Positions 19,020 through 30,306 of a DNA stretch of 64,000 nt are shown in pieces. The first letter of the stretch is position 1. The number at the start of each line of letters is the position of its first letter. Below the pieces are notes generated by a model that searched no databases, was not told the DNA's origin, and saw only the letters and a program-made list of their open reading frames with translations. This stretch comes from Pseudomonas sp. dw_612 (GTDB taxonomy: Bacteria; Pseudomonadota; Gammaproteobacteria; Pseudomonadales; Pseudomonadaceae): NCBI RefSeq assembly GCF_018449725.1, contig NZ_JAAVVC010000001.1, positions 186,001 through 250,000 on the forward strand. Direction: 5' to 3'. The position numbers and the translations under genes were made by a program.

Positions 19020-19108
19020 ACTAGGCGTTAAACCTGTCCCTCATCTCGAGGAACGCTCAAGAATATATCGCAAGCTTTTGAAAACTGGAAGTATTCAAAT
19101 GCAGGATT

Positions 19109-19465
19109 TTATTTCTTGAGTACAACCAACACGTCTTCCAATTCAGCAATCATCTGCCGAATCATCTGCTTGTATTGGGTGGTGTCGTCTTTGGCTTCAT
19201 CGCCGGACAAACGCAAGCGTGCGCCGCCGATGGTGAACCCCTGATCGTAAAGAAGCGCGCGGATCTGCCGGATCATCAGCACGTCTTGTCGCTGATAATA
19301 CCGGCGGTTTCCGCGGCGTTTGACGGGGTTGAGTTGAGGAAACTCCTGCTCCCAGTAGCGCAGCACGTGTGGTTTTACCGCACACAGCTCGCTGACTTCA
19401 CCAATGGTGAAGTAGCGTTTGCCTGGGATGACGGGTAGCTCGTCGTTATGACTTGGTTCCAGCAT
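19109..19465 (-). CDS. MerR-family transcriptional regulator
   Basis: A 118-residue protein. The N-terminal helix-turn-helix reads [25 protein letters not shown], characteristic of the MerR family. A short C-terminal dimerisation helix follows, and no metal-binding cysteine cluster is present. I chose the methionine of MLEPSHND (19465) because homologues in pseudomonads, as I recall, begin there; a start three codons upstream is also open. The start lies inside the end of ihfA (about 20 bases of overlap), so the two are co-transcribed. The target genes are unknown. Confidence 0.85.
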   Translation of the reverse strand: MLEPSHNDELPVIPGKRYFTIGEVSELCAVKPHVLRYWEQEFPQLNPVKRRGNRRYYQRQDVLMIRQIRALLYDQGFTIGGARLRLSGDEAKDDTTQYKQMIRQMIAELEDVLVVLKK

Positions 19466-19748
19466 AAGCCTCAACTCGGGCCTTCAACTTCTGCCCTGGA
19501 CGAAAGGTGACCACACGGCGAGCCGTGATCGGGATTTCTTCACCCGTTTTCGGATTGCGGCCAGGCCGCTGGCGTTTGTCACGAAGGTCGAAATTGCCGA
19601 AGCCGGACAATTTGACTTGTTCGTTGTCTTCAAGAGCGTGCCTGATTTCTTCAAAAAACAGTTCGACCAATTCCTTGGCCTCCCGTTTATTCAGGCCCAG
19701 CTCTTCATACAGACGTTCCGCCATCTCAGCTTTCGTCAGAGCCCCCAT
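19446..19748 (-). CDS. ihfA: Integration host factor subunit alpha
   Basis: A 100-residue DNA-bending protein that pairs with IhfB. It has the full HU/IHF fold with [29 protein letters not shown], where the Pro in the arm intercalates into DNA. The length is standard. It follows pheT by 3 bases and overlaps merR, as in other gammaproteobacteria. IHF assists sigma-54 promoters and site-specific recombination. Confidence 0.97.
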   Translation of the reverse strand: MGALTKAEMAERLYEELGLNKREAKELVELFFEEIRHALEDNEQVKLSGFGNFDLRDKRQRPGRNPKTGEEIPITARRVVTFRPGQKLKARVEAYAGTKS

Positions 19749-19751
19749 ACG

Positions 19752-22133
19752 TCACTTCCTTAACGTGGCGTTCAACCTTTGTTCGAGCGAGGTGAGGATA
19801 TTTTGCGTCGTGGTATTCACCTCATCGTCATTAAGAGTGCGCGATGGATGCTGCCAGGTCAAGCCAACTGCAAGGCTTTTTCTATCAGGATCAATGCCTT
19901 TACCCTGATATACGTCAAATAGCCTGAGGTCCGTCAGCCATTCCCCTGCATTTTCACGGATTACGTCCAGTACGGCGCTGGCTGCGACGTCTTTTTCGGC
20001 AATCAGCGCAAGGTCACGACGCACTTCAGGAAAGCGCGACAACTCTTGGAATTTAGGCATTTTCCCCAGCGCCACTTCCGCCAGAACCAGCTCGAAAACG
20101 AAGACCGGACGGTCGAGACCGAGGGTTTTCGACAATTCAGGGTGGATGGCGCCGACGTAGCCGACCAGACGACCTTCACGCTCGATGCGCGCGGTCTGAC
20201 CTGGATGCAGCGCCGGGTGTTTGCCCGGTACGAAAGTGAACGAACCCAGCGCGCCGGCGAAGCCCAGCACCGCTTCCACATCAGCCTTGACGTCGAAGAA
20301 GTCCACAACATCGCGACCTTGCGCCCAGCCTTCCGGCAGACGGCTACCGCACACAACACCCGCCAGCATCGGCTCTTGCTTCAAGCCTTCCAGCTGACCG
20401 ACAAAGCGCAGGCCGCTTTCGAACAGACGGACACGATCCTGCTGACGGTTCAGGTTGTGCTGAAGCGCCTTGACCAGACCTGGCCACAGCGACGAACGCA
20501 TCGCCGCCATATCGTTGGAAATCGGGTTGGCCAGCAACAGCGGTTCAACACCTGGATTAAACAACTCGAACTGTTTCGGATCGATGAAACTGTAAGTAAT
20601 CGCTTCCTGATAACCACGAGCCACCAGCAGACGACGCAGTTCAGGCAGGTCGCTACGGGCTTCGGCCTTGGCTTGCGGCGCCAGGCGAGCTTGCGGGTAG
20701 CGAACCGGCAGACGGTTGTAACCGTACAGACGGGCCAGCTCTTCGATCAGATCAACTTCCAGGCTGATGTCGAAGCGATGGCTTGGCACTTCTACGCGCC
20801 ACTGCCCTGCTCCACCGGCGGAAACGGTCAGGCCCAAGCCGTTGAGCAGACGCTCGACTTCGGACGCTTCCATTTCCATGCCCAGCATCTGGGAGATGCG
20901 TTGCGCGCGCAGGGTAACCGGCGCGATTTTCGGCAGATGCTGCTCGCTCACGGTTTCAATGATCGGACCAGCTTCGCCACCCGTGATTTCCAGCAGCAAG
21001 CCAGTGGCGCGCTCCATGGCTTCACGGGCCAGTTGCCAGTCCACACCACGCTCGTAGCGGTGCGAAGCGTCGGTGTGCAGGCCGTATGAACGGGCCTTGC
21101 CAGCAACGGCAATCTGATCGAAGAACGCGCTTTCGAGGAATACGTCGCGGGTGGTCGCGGTGTTGACGCCGCTGTGCTCGCCACCCATCACGCCGGCGAT
21201 GGCCAGGGCGCGGGTATGGTCGGCAATCACCAGCGTATCGCTACGCAGGCTGACTTCCTGACCGTCGAGCAAAACCAGCTTCTCGCCGTCTTCAGCCATG
21301 CGCACGCGGATGCCGCCATTGATTTCGGCGAGATCGAATGCGTGCAGCGGTTGACCCAGCTCCAGCATCACGTAGTTGGTGATGTCGACGGCAGCGTCGA
21401 TGCTGCGCACATCGCCACGACGCAAGCGCTCGACCATCCACAGCGGGGTTGGCTTGGTCAGGTCGACGTTACGAATCACACGCCCCAGGTAACGCGGGCA
21501 AGCAGCGGGTGCCAGCACTTCGACCGAACGCACTTCATCGTGTACGGCTGGCACGGCAGCCACTACCGGACGGGTGACTTCGGCGTTATACAGCGCGCCA
21601 ACTTCGCGGGCCAGACCGGCCAGGGACAGGCAGTCGCCACGGTTCGGGGTCAGGTCGACCTCGATGCTGGCGTCGTCCAGGCCCAGATATTCACGAATGT
21701 CCTGACCAACCGGCGCATCGGCCGGCAATTCCATCAGGCCATCGTTGCCTTCGCCCACTTGCAGCTCGGCTTGCGAGCAGAGCATGCCGTTGGACTCAAC
21801 GCCACGCAGTTTGGCTTTCTTGATCTTGAAGTCGCCGGGCAATTCGGCACCGATCATGGCGAACGGGATCTTCAGGCCCGGGCGCACGTTGGGCGCACCG
21901 CACACGACCTGGAAGGTTTCCGCGCCATTGCTGACCTGGCAAACACGCAACTTGTCGGCGTCCGGGTGTTGCTCGGTGCTCAGCACCTCGCCCACCACGA
22001 CGCCGGTGAATTCGCCGGCGGCCAGCGTAACGCTGTCGACCTCAAGACCGGCCATCGACAGACGAGCAACCAGCTCGTCGCGACTTACCTGCGGGCTTAC
22101 CCAGCCACGCAGCCATTGTTCACTGAATTTCAT
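19752..22133 (-). CDS. pheT: Phenylalanyl-tRNA synthetase beta subunit
   Basis: A 793-residue beta chain of the PheRS alpha2-beta2 enzyme. The N-terminal EMAP/OB-type tRNA-binding domain (about residues 40-150), the B3/B4 editing region (210-380), the B5 domain, and the C-terminal anticodon-binding FDX-ACB domain (ending LNATLRK) are all present in the normal order. It follows pheS by 26 bases and precedes ihfA by 3. A long open frame on the other strand is a codon-bias shadow. Confidence 0.97.
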   Translation of the reverse strand: MKFSEQWLRGWVSPQVSRDELVARLSMAGLEVDSVTLAAGEFTGVVVGEVLSTEQHPDADKLRVCQVSNGAETFQVVCGAPNVRPGLKIPFAMIGAELPGDFKIKKAKLRGVESNGMLCSQAELQVGEGNDGLMELPADAPVGQDIREYLGLDDASIEVDLTPNRGDCLSLAGLAREVGALYNAEVTRPVVAAVPAVHDEVRSVEVLAPAACPRYLGRVIRNVDLTKPTPLWMVERLRRGDVRSIDAAVDITNYVMLELGQPLHAFDLAEINGGIRVRMAEDGEKLVLLDGQEVSLRSDTLVIADHTRALAIAGVMGGEHSGVNTATTRDVFLESAFFDQIAVAGKARSYGLHTDASHRYERGVDWQLAREAMERATGLLLEITGGEAGPIIETVSEQHLPKIAPVTLRAQRISQMLGMEMEASEVERLLNGLGLTVSAGGAGQWRVEVPSHRFDISLEVDLIEELARLYGYNRLPVRYPQARLAPQAKAEARSDLPELRRLLVARGYQEAITYSFIDPKQFELFNPGVEPLLLANPISNDMAAMRSSLWPGLVKALQHNLNRQQDRVRLFESGLRFVGQLEGLKQEPMLAGVVCGSRLPEGWAQGRDVVDFFDVKADVEAVLGFAGALGSFTFVPGKHPALHPGQTARIEREGRLVGYVGAIHPELSKTLGLDRPVFVFELVLAEVALGKMPKFQELSRFPEVRRDLALIAEKDVAASAVLDVIRENAGEWLTDLRLFDVYQGKGIDPDRKSLAVGLTWQHPSRTLNDDEVNTTTQNILTSLEQRLNATLRK

Positions 22134-22159
22134 CCTGCTCTCCTAAGAATTCGTTACGA

Positions 22160-23230
<1,071 letters not shown>

Positions 23231-23285
23231 ATGACGTTTAACACCTGGCCCCACAGAGGTGAGGCCGGGTGACTGTCGGGGGTAC

Positions 23286-23642
23286 TTAAGCCAAGGTGGC
23301 TTTAGCTTTCTCGACAATCGCAGCAAACGCCGCTTTTTCGTTCACTGCCAGATCAGCCAGAACCTTACGGTCGATCTCGATGGACGCTTTTTTCAGGCCG
23401 GCGATGAAACGGCTGTAGGACAGACCGTTGATACGTGCACCAGCGTTGATACGAGCGATCCACAGAGCGCGGAACTGACGTTTTTTCTGACGACGGTCAC
23501 GGTAGGCGTATTGGCCTGCCTTGATTACCGCTTGCTTGGCAACACGGAATACGCGCGAGCGAGCGCCGTAGTAGCCTTTAGCAAGTTTCAGAATTTTTTT
23601 GTGACGTTTACGGGCAATGACGCCACGCTTTACACGAGCCAT
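23286..23642 (-). CDS. rplT: 50S ribosomal protein L20
   Basis: A 118-residue basic protein with the canonical start [21 protein letters not shown]20 binds 23S rRNA early in assembly and, in E. coli, represses translation of rpmI. It follows rpmI by 27 bases and is the last ribosomal gene before the hairpin in front of pheS. Confidence 0.98.
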   Translation of the reverse strand: MARVKRGVIARKRHKKILKLAKGYYGARSRVFRVAKQAVIKAGQYAYRDRRQKKRQFRALWIARINAGARINGLSYSRFIAGLKKASIEIDRKVLADLAVNEKAAFAAIVEKAKATLA

Positions 23643-23669
23643 GAGTTACTTCCTCTATTCTTGACTAAA

Positions 23670-23864
23670 TTAACGAAGGCGCAGCATGCGCTCGACTTTT
23701 GCCACGTCACACGGTGCCAGCAAGCTGCTACCGCGCAGTTGACGCTTACGCTTGGTCGACATTTTAGTCAGGATGTGGCTCTTGAAAGCGTGCTTGTGCT
23801 TGATACCGTTAGCAGTTTTCAGAAACCGCTTAGCAGCACCACTTTTAGTTTTCATTTTTGGCAT
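23670..23864 (-). CDS. rpmI: 50S ribosomal protein L35
   Basis: A 64-residue, very basic protein starting [13 protein letters not shown] and ending in VERMLRLR, diagnostic for L35. It is located between infC and rplT in the standard order. Confidence 0.98.
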   Translation of the reverse strand: MPKMKTKSGAAKRFLKTANGIKHKHAFKSHILTKMSTKRKRQLRGSSLLAPCDVAKVERMLRLR

Positions 23865-23924
23865 GTTCGGATACTCCGCATTCAGTTGATAAACATAATC
23901 AGAAGGCCTGCCGTGCCCTATTGA

Positions 23925-24476
23925 TTACTTCTTCTTTTTCGGGGCGATGACCATGATCAGCTGGCGTCCTTCCATCTTAGGATGCTGTTCGACCGAACCG
24001 TACTCGAGCAAGTCACCTTCAACTCGCTTGAGGAGTTCCATCCCCAGCTCCTGGTGGGCCATCTCACGGCCGCGGAATCGCAAGGATACCTTGGCCCTGT
24101 CCCCATCACTCAGGAAACGTACCAGGTTGCGCAGTTTTACCTGGTAATCCCCTTCCTCCGTCCCTGGACGAAACTTGATTTCTTTAACCTGGATCTGCTT
24201 CTGGTTTTTCTTGGCAGCGGCAATCTGCTTCTTCTTTTCGAAGATAGATTTGCCGTAGTCCATCAGTTTGCAAACAGGGGGTACTGCATCGGCGGAAATT
24301 TCCACCAGATCCAGTTTGGCCTCTTCAGCCTTAAGAAGCGCGTCTTCAATTGACACAATCCCAAGCTGCTCACCCTCAGCCCCAATTAACCGAACCTCGC
24401 GTGCCGAGATATTCTCGTTGATCGGGGCTTTCGGTGCAGCTCGTTTATCTTGTCTCATTTCACGCTTAATAGTAAT
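23925..24476 (-). CDS. infC: Translation initiation factor IF-3 (ATT start)
   Basis: A 183-residue protein that binds the 30S subunit and rejects non-canonical start codons. I place the start at the ATT at 24474-24476, giving [11 protein letters not shown]. It overlaps the thrS stop by one base (TAATT). The rare ATT start is the classical basis of IF-3 autoregulation, because IF-3 discriminates against its own initiation codon. An internal ATG at 24456-24458 would give 177 residues. The N- and C-domains are complete and the C-terminus is MVIAPKKKK. Confidence 0.95.
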   Translation of the reverse strand: MTIKREMRQDKRAAPKAPINENISAREVRLIGAEGEQLGIVSIEDALLKAEEAKLDLVEISADAVPPVCKLMDYGKSIFEKKKQIAAAKKNQKQIQVKEIKFRPGTEEGDYQVKLRNLVRFLSDGDRAKVSLRFRGREMAHQELGMELLKRVEGDLLEYGSVEQHPKMEGRQLIMVIAPKKKK

Positions 24477-26398
24477 TACTCCGAATCTGGGCGACCACGC
24501 CGGGAAACCGCTTGAGCGAGGAACTCAGCGAATTGGGCGACGGGCATCGAGCCCAGGTCAGCACCTTCACGAGTACGCACAGCGACAGTCTGCATCTCGA
24601 CTTCCCGATCTCCGATAACCAAGAGATAAGGAACCTTGAGCAAAGTATGCTCGCGGATTTTAAAGCCGATCTTTTCATTTCTCAAGTCAGACTTGGCACG
24701 AAATCCGCTTTCGTTGAGAGTTTTTTCAACCTCAGCGGCGAAATCAGCCTGTTTATCAGTGATATTCATGATCACTGCCTGGGTCGGAGCCAGCCACGCA
24801 GGGAACGCACCCTCGTAGTGCTCGATCAGGATTCCGACAAAACGTTCGAAGGAGCCCAGGATCGCCCGGTGCAACATAACCGGGTGCTTGCGACTGTTGT
24901 CTTCGGAGACGTATTCGGCTCCCAGACGGACAGGCAGATTAAAATCGAGCTGAAGGGTACCACACTGCCAGACGCGGCCGAGGCAATCTTTCAGCGAGAA
25001 TTCGATCTTCGGACCGTAGAACGCACCTTCGCCCGGCTGCAAATCATACGGCAAGCCTGCGCTATCAAGGGCTGCAGCCAATGCAGCTTCAGCGCGATCC
25101 CACAGCTCGTCGGAACCGACGCGTTTTTCCGGACGAGTGGACAGCTTCATCTCGACGTCTTTAAAGCCGAAGTCGGCATAAACGTCCATGGTCAACTTGA
25201 TAAACGCAGCGGATTCGGCCTGCATCTGCTCTTCGGTGCAGAAGATGTGGGCGTCGTCCTGAGTAAATGCACGCACGCGCATGATGCCGTGCAAGGCACC
25301 CGATGGCTCGTTACGGTGGCAAGCACCGAATTCAGCCAGACGCATCGGCAACTCGCGGTAGCTCTTCAGGCCTTGGTTGAACACTTGCACGTGGCAAGGG
25401 CAGTTCATCGGCTTGATGGCGTAATCGCGGTTTTCCGACTGTGTGGTGAACATGTTGTCGGCGTAGTTGGCCCAGTGCCCGGATTTCTCCCACAGGCTGC
25501 GGTCAACGACTTGCGGAGTCTTGATCTCCAGGTAGCCATTGTCGCGTTGAACCTTGCGCATGTACTGCTCGAGCACTTGGTACAGGGTCCAGCCGTTCGG
25601 GTGCCAGAAGACCATGCCCGGCGACTCTTCCTGGGTGTGGAACAGGCCCAGGCGCTTGCCGATCTTGCGGTGATCGCGCTTTTCAGCTTCTTCGATGCGC
25701 TGGATGTAAGCCGCCAGCTGCTTCTTGTCAGCCCAGGCGGTGCCGTAGACGCGCTGCAATTGCTCGTTCTTGGCATCGCCACGCCAGTAGGCGCCGGACA
25801 ACTTGGTCAGCTTGAAGGATTTCAGGAAGCGGGTGTTCGGCACGTGCGGACCGCGGCACATGTCGACGTATTCTTCGTGATAGTACAGGCCCATGGCCTG
25901 CTCGTTCGGCATGTCCTCGACCAGGCGCAACTTGTAGTCTTCGCCACGGGCCTTGAACACTTCGATCACTTCGGCGCGCGGAGTGACTTTCTTGATCACG
26001 TCGTAATCTTTTTCGATCAGCTGTTGCATGCGCTGTTCGATGGCGGCCAGGTCGTCCGGAGTAAAAGGACGTTCGAAGGCGATGTCGTAATAGAAGCCTT
26101 CGTCGATGACCGGGCCGATGACCATCTTGGCCGTCGGGTACAGCTGCTTGACCGCGTGGCCAACCAGGTGGGCGCAAGAGTGGCGAATGATCTCCAGCCC
26201 CTCTTCATCCTTTGGCGTAATGATTTGCAGCGTGGAATCGCTGTCGATGATGTCGCTGGCGTCAACCAGCTTGCCATTGACCTTGCCAGCCACGGTGGCT
26301 TTGGCCAGGCCAGCACCAATGGATGCGGCGACCTCGGCTACGGAAACCGGGTGATCGAATGAACGTTGACTGCCGTCGGGAAGAGTAATAGTTGGCAT
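24476..26398 (-). CDS. thrS: Threonyl-tRNA synthetase
   Basis: A 640-residue class II synthetase. I chose the ATG at 26398 ([10 protein letters not shown]), which has the strong site AGGAGGCGCC; codons further upstream are not needed. The order is TGS domain (1-61), editing domain with HSCAHL and the later CRGPHV, catalytic core ([23 protein letters not shown]) and anticodon-binding domain. It starts the core translation operon. Confidence 0.98.
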   Translation of the reverse strand: MPTITLPDGSQRSFDHPVSVAEVAASIGAGLAKATVAGKVNGKLVDASDIIDSDSTLQIITPKDEEGLEIIRHSCAHLVGHAVKQLYPTAKMVIGPVIDEGFYYDIAFERPFTPDDLAAIEQRMQQLIEKDYDVIKKVTPRAEVIEVFKARGEDYKLRLVEDMPNEQAMGLYYHEEYVDMCRGPHVPNTRFLKSFKLTKLSGAYWRGDAKNEQLQRVYGTAWADKKQLAAYIQRIEEAEKRDHRKIGKRLGLFHTQEESPGMVFWHPNGWTLYQVLEQYMRKVQRDNGYLEIKTPQVVDRSLWEKSGHWANYADNMFTTQSENRDYAIKPMNCPCHVQVFNQGLKSYRELPMRLAEFGACHRNEPSGALHGIMRVRAFTQDDAHIFCTEEQMQAESAAFIKLTMDVYADFGFKDVEMKLSTRPEKRVGSDELWDRAEAALAAALDSAGLPYDLQPGEGAFYGPKIEFSLKDCLGRVWQCGTLQLDFNLPVRLGAEYVSEDNSRKHPVMLHRAILGSFERFVGILIEHYEGAFPAWLAPTQAVIMNITDKQADFAAEVEKTLNESGFRAKSDLRNEKIGFKIREHTLLKVPYLLVIGDREVEMQTVAVRTREGADLGSMPVAQFAEFLAQAVSRRGRPDSE

Positions 26399-26772
26399 GG
26401 CGCCTCCTCTCCTAGTGGTGACCCCTACCAAAGGTCACGTGGGTTGGGATGAGCCAGTACAAGATCCGATCCAGGCCATTCAATAACGAACGCCTGCCTT
26501 ACAGCGGCAGGAGCCTTGCGGCCAACCGGAAAACCGAACCAGAGTGACTGGGATTCAAATCAGGGTTATTCGCGCCTCTGCCGCTACCGGGACCAAAGGT
26601 CATCCGGAGCCCGCAAAAGCCCGAGCGAGGCATGCTAGCACAGATGAACGGTCGTCGCGGTAGAGAGGTTTTCTGCTGGGGTAAATCAAGTGATTTTATG
26701 CCAGAGTGCTGAACTTGAACGCCGCTTTACCCCTCAGATAACAAGACATTGACCCACAAGGAGCATCCCAGC
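26399..26772. other. thrS upstream region
   Basis: About 370 bases between divergent genes. It should contain the thrS leader and promoter and the promoter of the small secreted protein. A small hairpin CCTGCC...GGCAGG lies at 26493-26511. I see no T-box, riboswitch or gene here. Confidence 0.3.
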
Positions 26773-27075
26773 ATGCGTCTGAATCGTTTGTTCGCTGTAG
26801 TCGCCCCCATCGTCCTGTTGCTGCCACTGGCCGCACACGCAGACTGGCCAAAGGGCGAGCGCGAGAAATACATGGCTCAGTGCACCCAGGCAGCCACCCC
26901 ACAGATCGGTGCCGCTGCAGCCAAGGCTCACTGTGCCTGTGGCGCCGACGCGATCAAATCGTACCCGGCCAGCGACATCCAGGCGTTGATGGACAACAAG
27001 GCCAGTGATGCCCTGAAACAAAAAGCACTGACCCAGATTTCGGCCTGCAAGGCCGATAACAAGGCGAAAAAATAA
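26773..27075 (+). CDS. Small secreted hypothetical protein
   Basis: A 100-residue protein. The ATG at 26773 follows AAGGAG. Residues 1-23 form a signal peptide ending AHA before DWPKGE. The mature part has four cysteines in a pattern (MAQC, AHCAC, SACK) that suggests two disulfides in the periplasm. The tail is Lys/Ala-rich. I do not recognise a function. Confidence 0.75.
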   Translation: MRLNRLFAVVAPIVLLLPLAAHADWPKGEREKYMAQCTQAATPQIGAAAAKAHCACGADAIKSYPASDIQALMDNKASDALKQKALTQISACKADNKAKK

Positions 27076-27181
27076 GCCCAAAAAGACGCTTTGAAGGCCC
27101 CGCCAGCCAGTGAAAAGCCTCCAAAAAGCGCTTTTTCGTACAATTTATGCAGGTTTTACAGCTTTTTTTATCGTCTTTACT

Positions 27182-27220
27182 TTCGGCTGAAACCCTTTTA
27201 AAACGGGGCTTTCAGCCGAA
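27182..27220. repeat. Inverted repeat upstream of cold-shock gene
   Basis: A perfect 11-base arm TTCGGCTGAAA and its complement are separated by 17 bases. It lies between the small secreted protein and the cold-shock gene. There is no U-run after it, so it may be a weak terminator or part of the cold-shock leader control region. Confidence 0.5.
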
Positions 27221-27367
27221 TCAGGCAGCAAAGAAAGCACGACTGTTTGGCAAACAACCCCTCCGGGGGGCTCCCAAACCGTACATTTCGACTATGATAG
27301 TCCCGTGTGCCCAGTTGGCCTGAGCAGCACAGTACTACTGAAAATATATGTTTCTTGGAGATACACC

Positions 27368-27580
27368 ATGTCTAATCGCCAAACCGGCACCGTTAAATGG
27401 TTCAACGATGAAAAAGGCTTCGGCTTCATCACTCCTCAAGGTGGCGGTGACGACCTGTTCGTACACTTCAAAGCTATCGAAAGCGACGGTTTCAAAAGCC
27501 TGAAAGAAGGCCAGACCGTTTCCTTCGTGGCTGAGAAAGGCCAAAAGGGTATGCAAGCTGCACAAGTTCGCCCAGAGTAA
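27368..27580 (+). CDS. Cold-shock protein (CspA family)
   Basis: A 70-residue single cold-shock domain with RNP1 KGFGFI and RNP2 LFVHF, beginning [12 protein letters not shown]. It binds single-stranded RNA and DNA as an RNA chaperone. GGAG precedes the ATG. A likely -10 box TATGAT lies at 27293-27298, leaving a leader of about 65 bases. A strong terminator follows. Pseudomonads carry several paralogues, so the exact member (CapB, CspA or other) is not assigned. Confidence 0.95.
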   Translation: MSNRQTGTVKWFNDEKGFGFITPQGGGDDLFVHFKAIESDGFKSLKEGQTVSFVAEKGQKGMQAAQVRPE

Positions 27581-27594
27581 GTTTCTGGCGCACT

Positions 27595-27626
27595 AAAAAA
27601 ACCCCGTCCATGTGACGGGGTTTTTT
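27595..27626 (+). terminator. Intrinsic terminator after cold-shock gene
   Basis: An ACCCCGTC/GACGGGGT stem with loop CATGT, flanked by A and T runs, starts 14 bases after the cold-shock stop. The symmetric runs allow it to act in both directions, also ending the leftward I78-type gene. Confidence 0.9.
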
Positions 27627-27654
27627 ATGGGCGAAACAAAAAGCGGCCCAGCGA

Positions 27655-27975
27655 TCAGCCGCAGTTGACGCGCGTGATCACCAGGTTGTCATCGGTGTTC
27701 AGGTTCAGGCGATCGGAGCGGTACTCCAGGGTCACCATGTCGTTGGGCTTGAGGATCCGGGCGTTCTGCGCGCCTGTGCGATTACGAGCCTGCTCCAGCA
27801 GTTCGGGCGAGGCCTTTTTGCCGATGGTGAATTGCGCCGCTTCTGAATCACAACGGCTGTGGCCGGTGTCGGTCACCACAGGGTCCTTTGCTGCCGACTC
27901 GGTGGAGGGAGTGCTGCAACCGGCCAGCATGGCAACGGCCAACAAAGTACCCAATGACGCGAGCTTCCAAGGCAT
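27655..27975 (-). CDS. I78-family peptidase inhibitor lipoprotein
   Basis: A 106-residue protein starting at the ATG of MPWKLAS. A lipoprotein signal ends in LAGC (Cys near residue 19). The mature part matches the inhibitor I78 family: a conserved Cys, FTIGKKASPELLEQARNRTGA, RILKPNDMVTLEYRSDRLN and a final CG, with two cysteines that can form a disulfide. It likely inhibits serine proteases at the cell surface or in the periplasm. Confidence 0.8.
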   Translation of the reverse strand: MPWKLASLGTLLAVAMLAGCSTPSTESAAKDPVVTDTGHSRCDSEAAQFTIGKKASPELLEQARNRTGAQNARILKPNDMVTLEYRSDRLNLNTDDNLVITRVNCG

Positions 27976-28144
27976 GAAGCCTCCTTCTTTCAATAGTTAA
28001 GCTGAGTTCGTGCGACCGCCAATCCGGCCTTTGGTTTCACAGGCAGCGCTATCAATCTGCCCCCGCTACCTGAACAATCAGCAAGTTTGCCTGAGCGCCG
28101 TCCCGTCGTTCATCACGCAATCGTGACTGAATATGAACAGCACA

Positions 28145-28450
28145 TCAGTAGATGTCGATGTAGTCGAACGGTGGCGTCGGCCAGTTCTCTTTCAATGCAT
28201 TGAAGATCTGCATGACCCAGACCTCATCACTGGCGGCGACCAATCCTACATAACCCGAGCCCTTGGCCCACGTCTCCAGACGAAACAGCAGGCCACCGAT
28301 GTCGGTGCCGCCAACAACGCCCGATGAAATATAAGCGATGCCAGCCTTGGTCACCCGCAACTGGGTGTGCTCGTCGTCGCTGGCGGAGGCCAACAACTGG
28401 CGCACGGCCTCAAGGGTCAAACCGTCAGGGGTGTTCAAATCGATCTGCAC
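28145..28450 (-). CDS. Conserved hypothetical protein
   Basis: A 101-residue soluble acidic protein without signal peptide. The central VTKAGIAYISSGVVGGTDI and the tail around YIDIY are distinctive, but I do not recognise a family. It is divergent from the next small gene across about 130 bases. Confidence 0.55.
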   Translation of the reverse strand: MQIDLNTPDGLTLEAVRQLLASASDDEHTQLRVTKAGIAYISSGVVGGTDIGGLLFRLETWAKGSGYVGLVAASDEVWVMQIFNALKENWPTPPFDYIDIY

Positions 28451-28582
28451 AGCGCGGTCCTTGAAAATCCATCAAAGACCAAGTGTCGCATAGCCCTCCT
28501 CTCATGCCTAAGTCGGAGTGCCAAACGCCGCGCAAAATGGTTAACTCGGTACTCAGACTTTCCCGACTTCACGAGCGACATC

Positions 28583-28795
28583 ATGACCACCCTAAGCATC
28601 GACGCCGACATCAAAGCCAAGTGGGCACAGGGACACAGTTCTTACAGCCCCGGCAGCCCAGAAGAACTGGCAATCATTGGGATCGATCTGTTGGTCAAGG
28701 AACTGGGAACGCAAGCCGCGCAGTCGTTCATCGCCCAGGTATTCGAAAAATACCCGACTGACTACCTCGGCGTGGTGGATTCAGGCAGGGAATAA
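28583..28795 (+). CDS. Small hypothetical protein
   Basis: A 70-residue protein starting at the ATG of MTTLSIDAD. It is soluble, mildly acidic and probably helical. The ribosome binding site is weak. Its stop lies directly before a terminator hairpin. The family is unknown to me. Confidence 0.5.
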   Translation: MTTLSIDADIKAKWAQGHSSYSPGSPEELAIIGIDLLVKELGTQAAQSFIAQVFEKYPTDYLGVVDSGRE

Positions 28796-28797
28796 AA

Positions 28798-28821
28798 ACC
28801 CGCAGGCTGGCACCTGCGGGT
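28798..28821 (-). terminator. Terminator at end of ribose operon
   Basis: A 9-bp stem ACCCGCAGG/CCTGCGGGT with a 6-base loop. On the minus strand it is followed by TTTTTA, fitting the end of the nucleoside hydrolase gene. It may also serve the rightward small gene. Confidence 0.8.
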
Positions 28822-28828
28822 ATACCGC

Positions 28829-29857
28829 TTACTTCAGACGCGCCAGACGCTGGGTCAGCAGGTCGAAGAAACCCTGGGCATCACCATTCTCGACCCAGAA
28901 AGCATTCTTCGGTGCTTTCAGGCCGTCATACCAATCGACGACGGTCTGGCCAAACGTAATGCCTTCGCGGCTGTCGATCGCCACGTTGACCGAACGACCG
29001 GTGAACAGCTCCGGCTTCAGCAGGTAAGCGATGACGGTGGCGTCATGCACCGGGCCACCCGGGATGCCGTAGTGCTCCATGTCGCCTTTGACGTATTCAT
29101 TCAGAATATCGCCCACGATCTTGCCGGCATTGTTGTTAAGCGCGGCGATCTGCTTCAGGCGCGCGTCGCTGGTGAGGATCTTGTGGGTCACGTCCAGCGG
29201 CAAGTAGGTCAGTTTCACGCCGCTCTTGAGCACCACTTCCGCGGCCTGTGGGTCCGCGAACAGGTTGAACTCGGCCACCGGGGTGATGTTGCCGCCATTG
29301 AAGTGCGCACCGCCCATGATCACCACTTCCTTGATGCCCTGAACGATTTCAGGTTCCTGGATCAGCGCCAGGGCCAGGTTGGTCTGCGGACCGAGCATGG
29401 CGATGGTGATGCTGTGGGGTTTGGCTTCTTTCAAGGTGTCGATCAGGTAATTGACCGCATTGCCCTCGGCCAGACCTTTCTTCGGCTCATGCACGGTGAC
29501 ACCCGACAAACCTTCCTTGCCATGGATGTTCTCGGCGTAGATCGGCGTGCGCATCAGCGGTTTCGGCGCGCCCGCGTAGACCGGCACCTCTTCCCGCCCT
29601 GCCCACTCACGGGCCAGCCGCGCATTACGCGAGGTCTTGTCCAGACGCACGTTGCCCGCCACGGTAGTCAGCGCGCGAATGTTCAGTTCTTCCGGCGAGG
29701 CCAGGGCAAACAGCAAGGCAACGACGTCGTCGGCACCCGGGTCAGTGTCGATGATCAAGTCGATCTTTTCCGCCGCCTGGGCGCTTGTTGCGGTAATCAG
29801 GGACAAAAGCAGCAGACTCCGGAGCAGATGATGCAGTTTCTGAGCATAGCGGTGCAT
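28829..29857 (-). CDS. Periplasmic inosine-uridine-type nucleoside hydrolase
   Basis: A 342-residue protein with start at 29857 and AAGGAG 6 bases before it. A signal peptide ends TSAQA before AEKID. The mature N-terminus has IDTDPGADD, the calcium-binding DxDPxxDD motif of IUNH enzymes. Other family motifs are TVAGN, the GPQTNLAL region and HDATVIAYL near the C-terminus. It splits ribonucleosides into base and ribose. Its location as the last gene of the rbs operon fits: ribose released in the periplasm is the substrate of RbsB. Confidence 0.9.
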   Translation of the reverse strand: MHRYAQKLHHLLRSLLLLSLITATSAQAAEKIDLIIDTDPGADDVVALLFALASPEELNIRALTTVAGNVRLDKTSRNARLAREWAGREEVPVYAGAPKPLMRTPIYAENIHGKEGLSGVTVHEPKKGLAEGNAVNYLIDTLKEAKPHSITIAMLGPQTNLALALIQEPEIVQGIKEVVIMGGAHFNGGNITPVAEFNLFADPQAAEVVLKSGVKLTYLPLDVTHKILTSDARLKQIAALNNNAGKIVGDILNEYVKGDMEHYGIPGGPVHDATVIAYLLKPELFTGRSVNVAIDSREGITFGQTVVDWYDGLKAPKNAFWVENGDAQGFFDLLTQRLARLK

Positions 29858-29901
29858 AGCGCACTCCTTGTGCGTGGGAAAGCAGAAAAAGATACAGCGA
29901 G

Positions 29902-30306
29902 TTAGAACGTCACCCCGGACACCAGCACGATGTTGCAGTACGGCGAACATTCGCCTGTACGAACAATCGCCCGCGCCTGTCGGCTGAGGACTTTGAATTG
30001 CTCATGGCTGAGCAGCTCACGGCGGCCCAAAGCGCCTTCGGCACTCAGCTGATCCAGGGTCGTCAGGGCCGTCGGTTGTTTGTCCAGGATCTCCTGAGCG
30101 AGCACATGGCTTTCGACCTGCATTTCGCTGAGCACCACTTTCAAGGTGCTGACGAAATCCGGAATGCCGTGGGTCAGGGCCAGGTCGATCAGTTCAACGC
30201 CCGGCGGCACCGGCAGACCGGCATCGCCGATTACTACCATGTCGCCATGGCCGAGGGACGCGATCAGCCGCGACAGCGCGACATTGAGCAAAGGAGTCTT
30301 TTTCAT
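29902..30306 (-). CDS. rbsD: D-ribose pyranase
   Basis: A 134-residue protein beginning [22 protein letters not shown], with the catalytic His20 region SLGHGD and the end [11 protein letters not shown]. It interconverts beta-pyranose and beta-furanose ribose before phosphorylation. Its ATG overlaps the rbsK stop as ATGA. Confidence 0.96.
   Translation of the reverse strand: MKKTPLLNVALSRLIASLGHGDMVVIGDAGLPVPPGVELIDLALTHGIPDFVSTLKVVLSEMQVESHVLAQEILDKQPTALTTLDQLSAEGALGRRELLSHEQFKVLSRQARAIVRTGECSPYCNIVLVSGVTF

Noticed and set aside
24512..26362. 616-codon plus-strand frame
   Set aside because: Antisense to thrS, which is unmistakable; no independent start signal.
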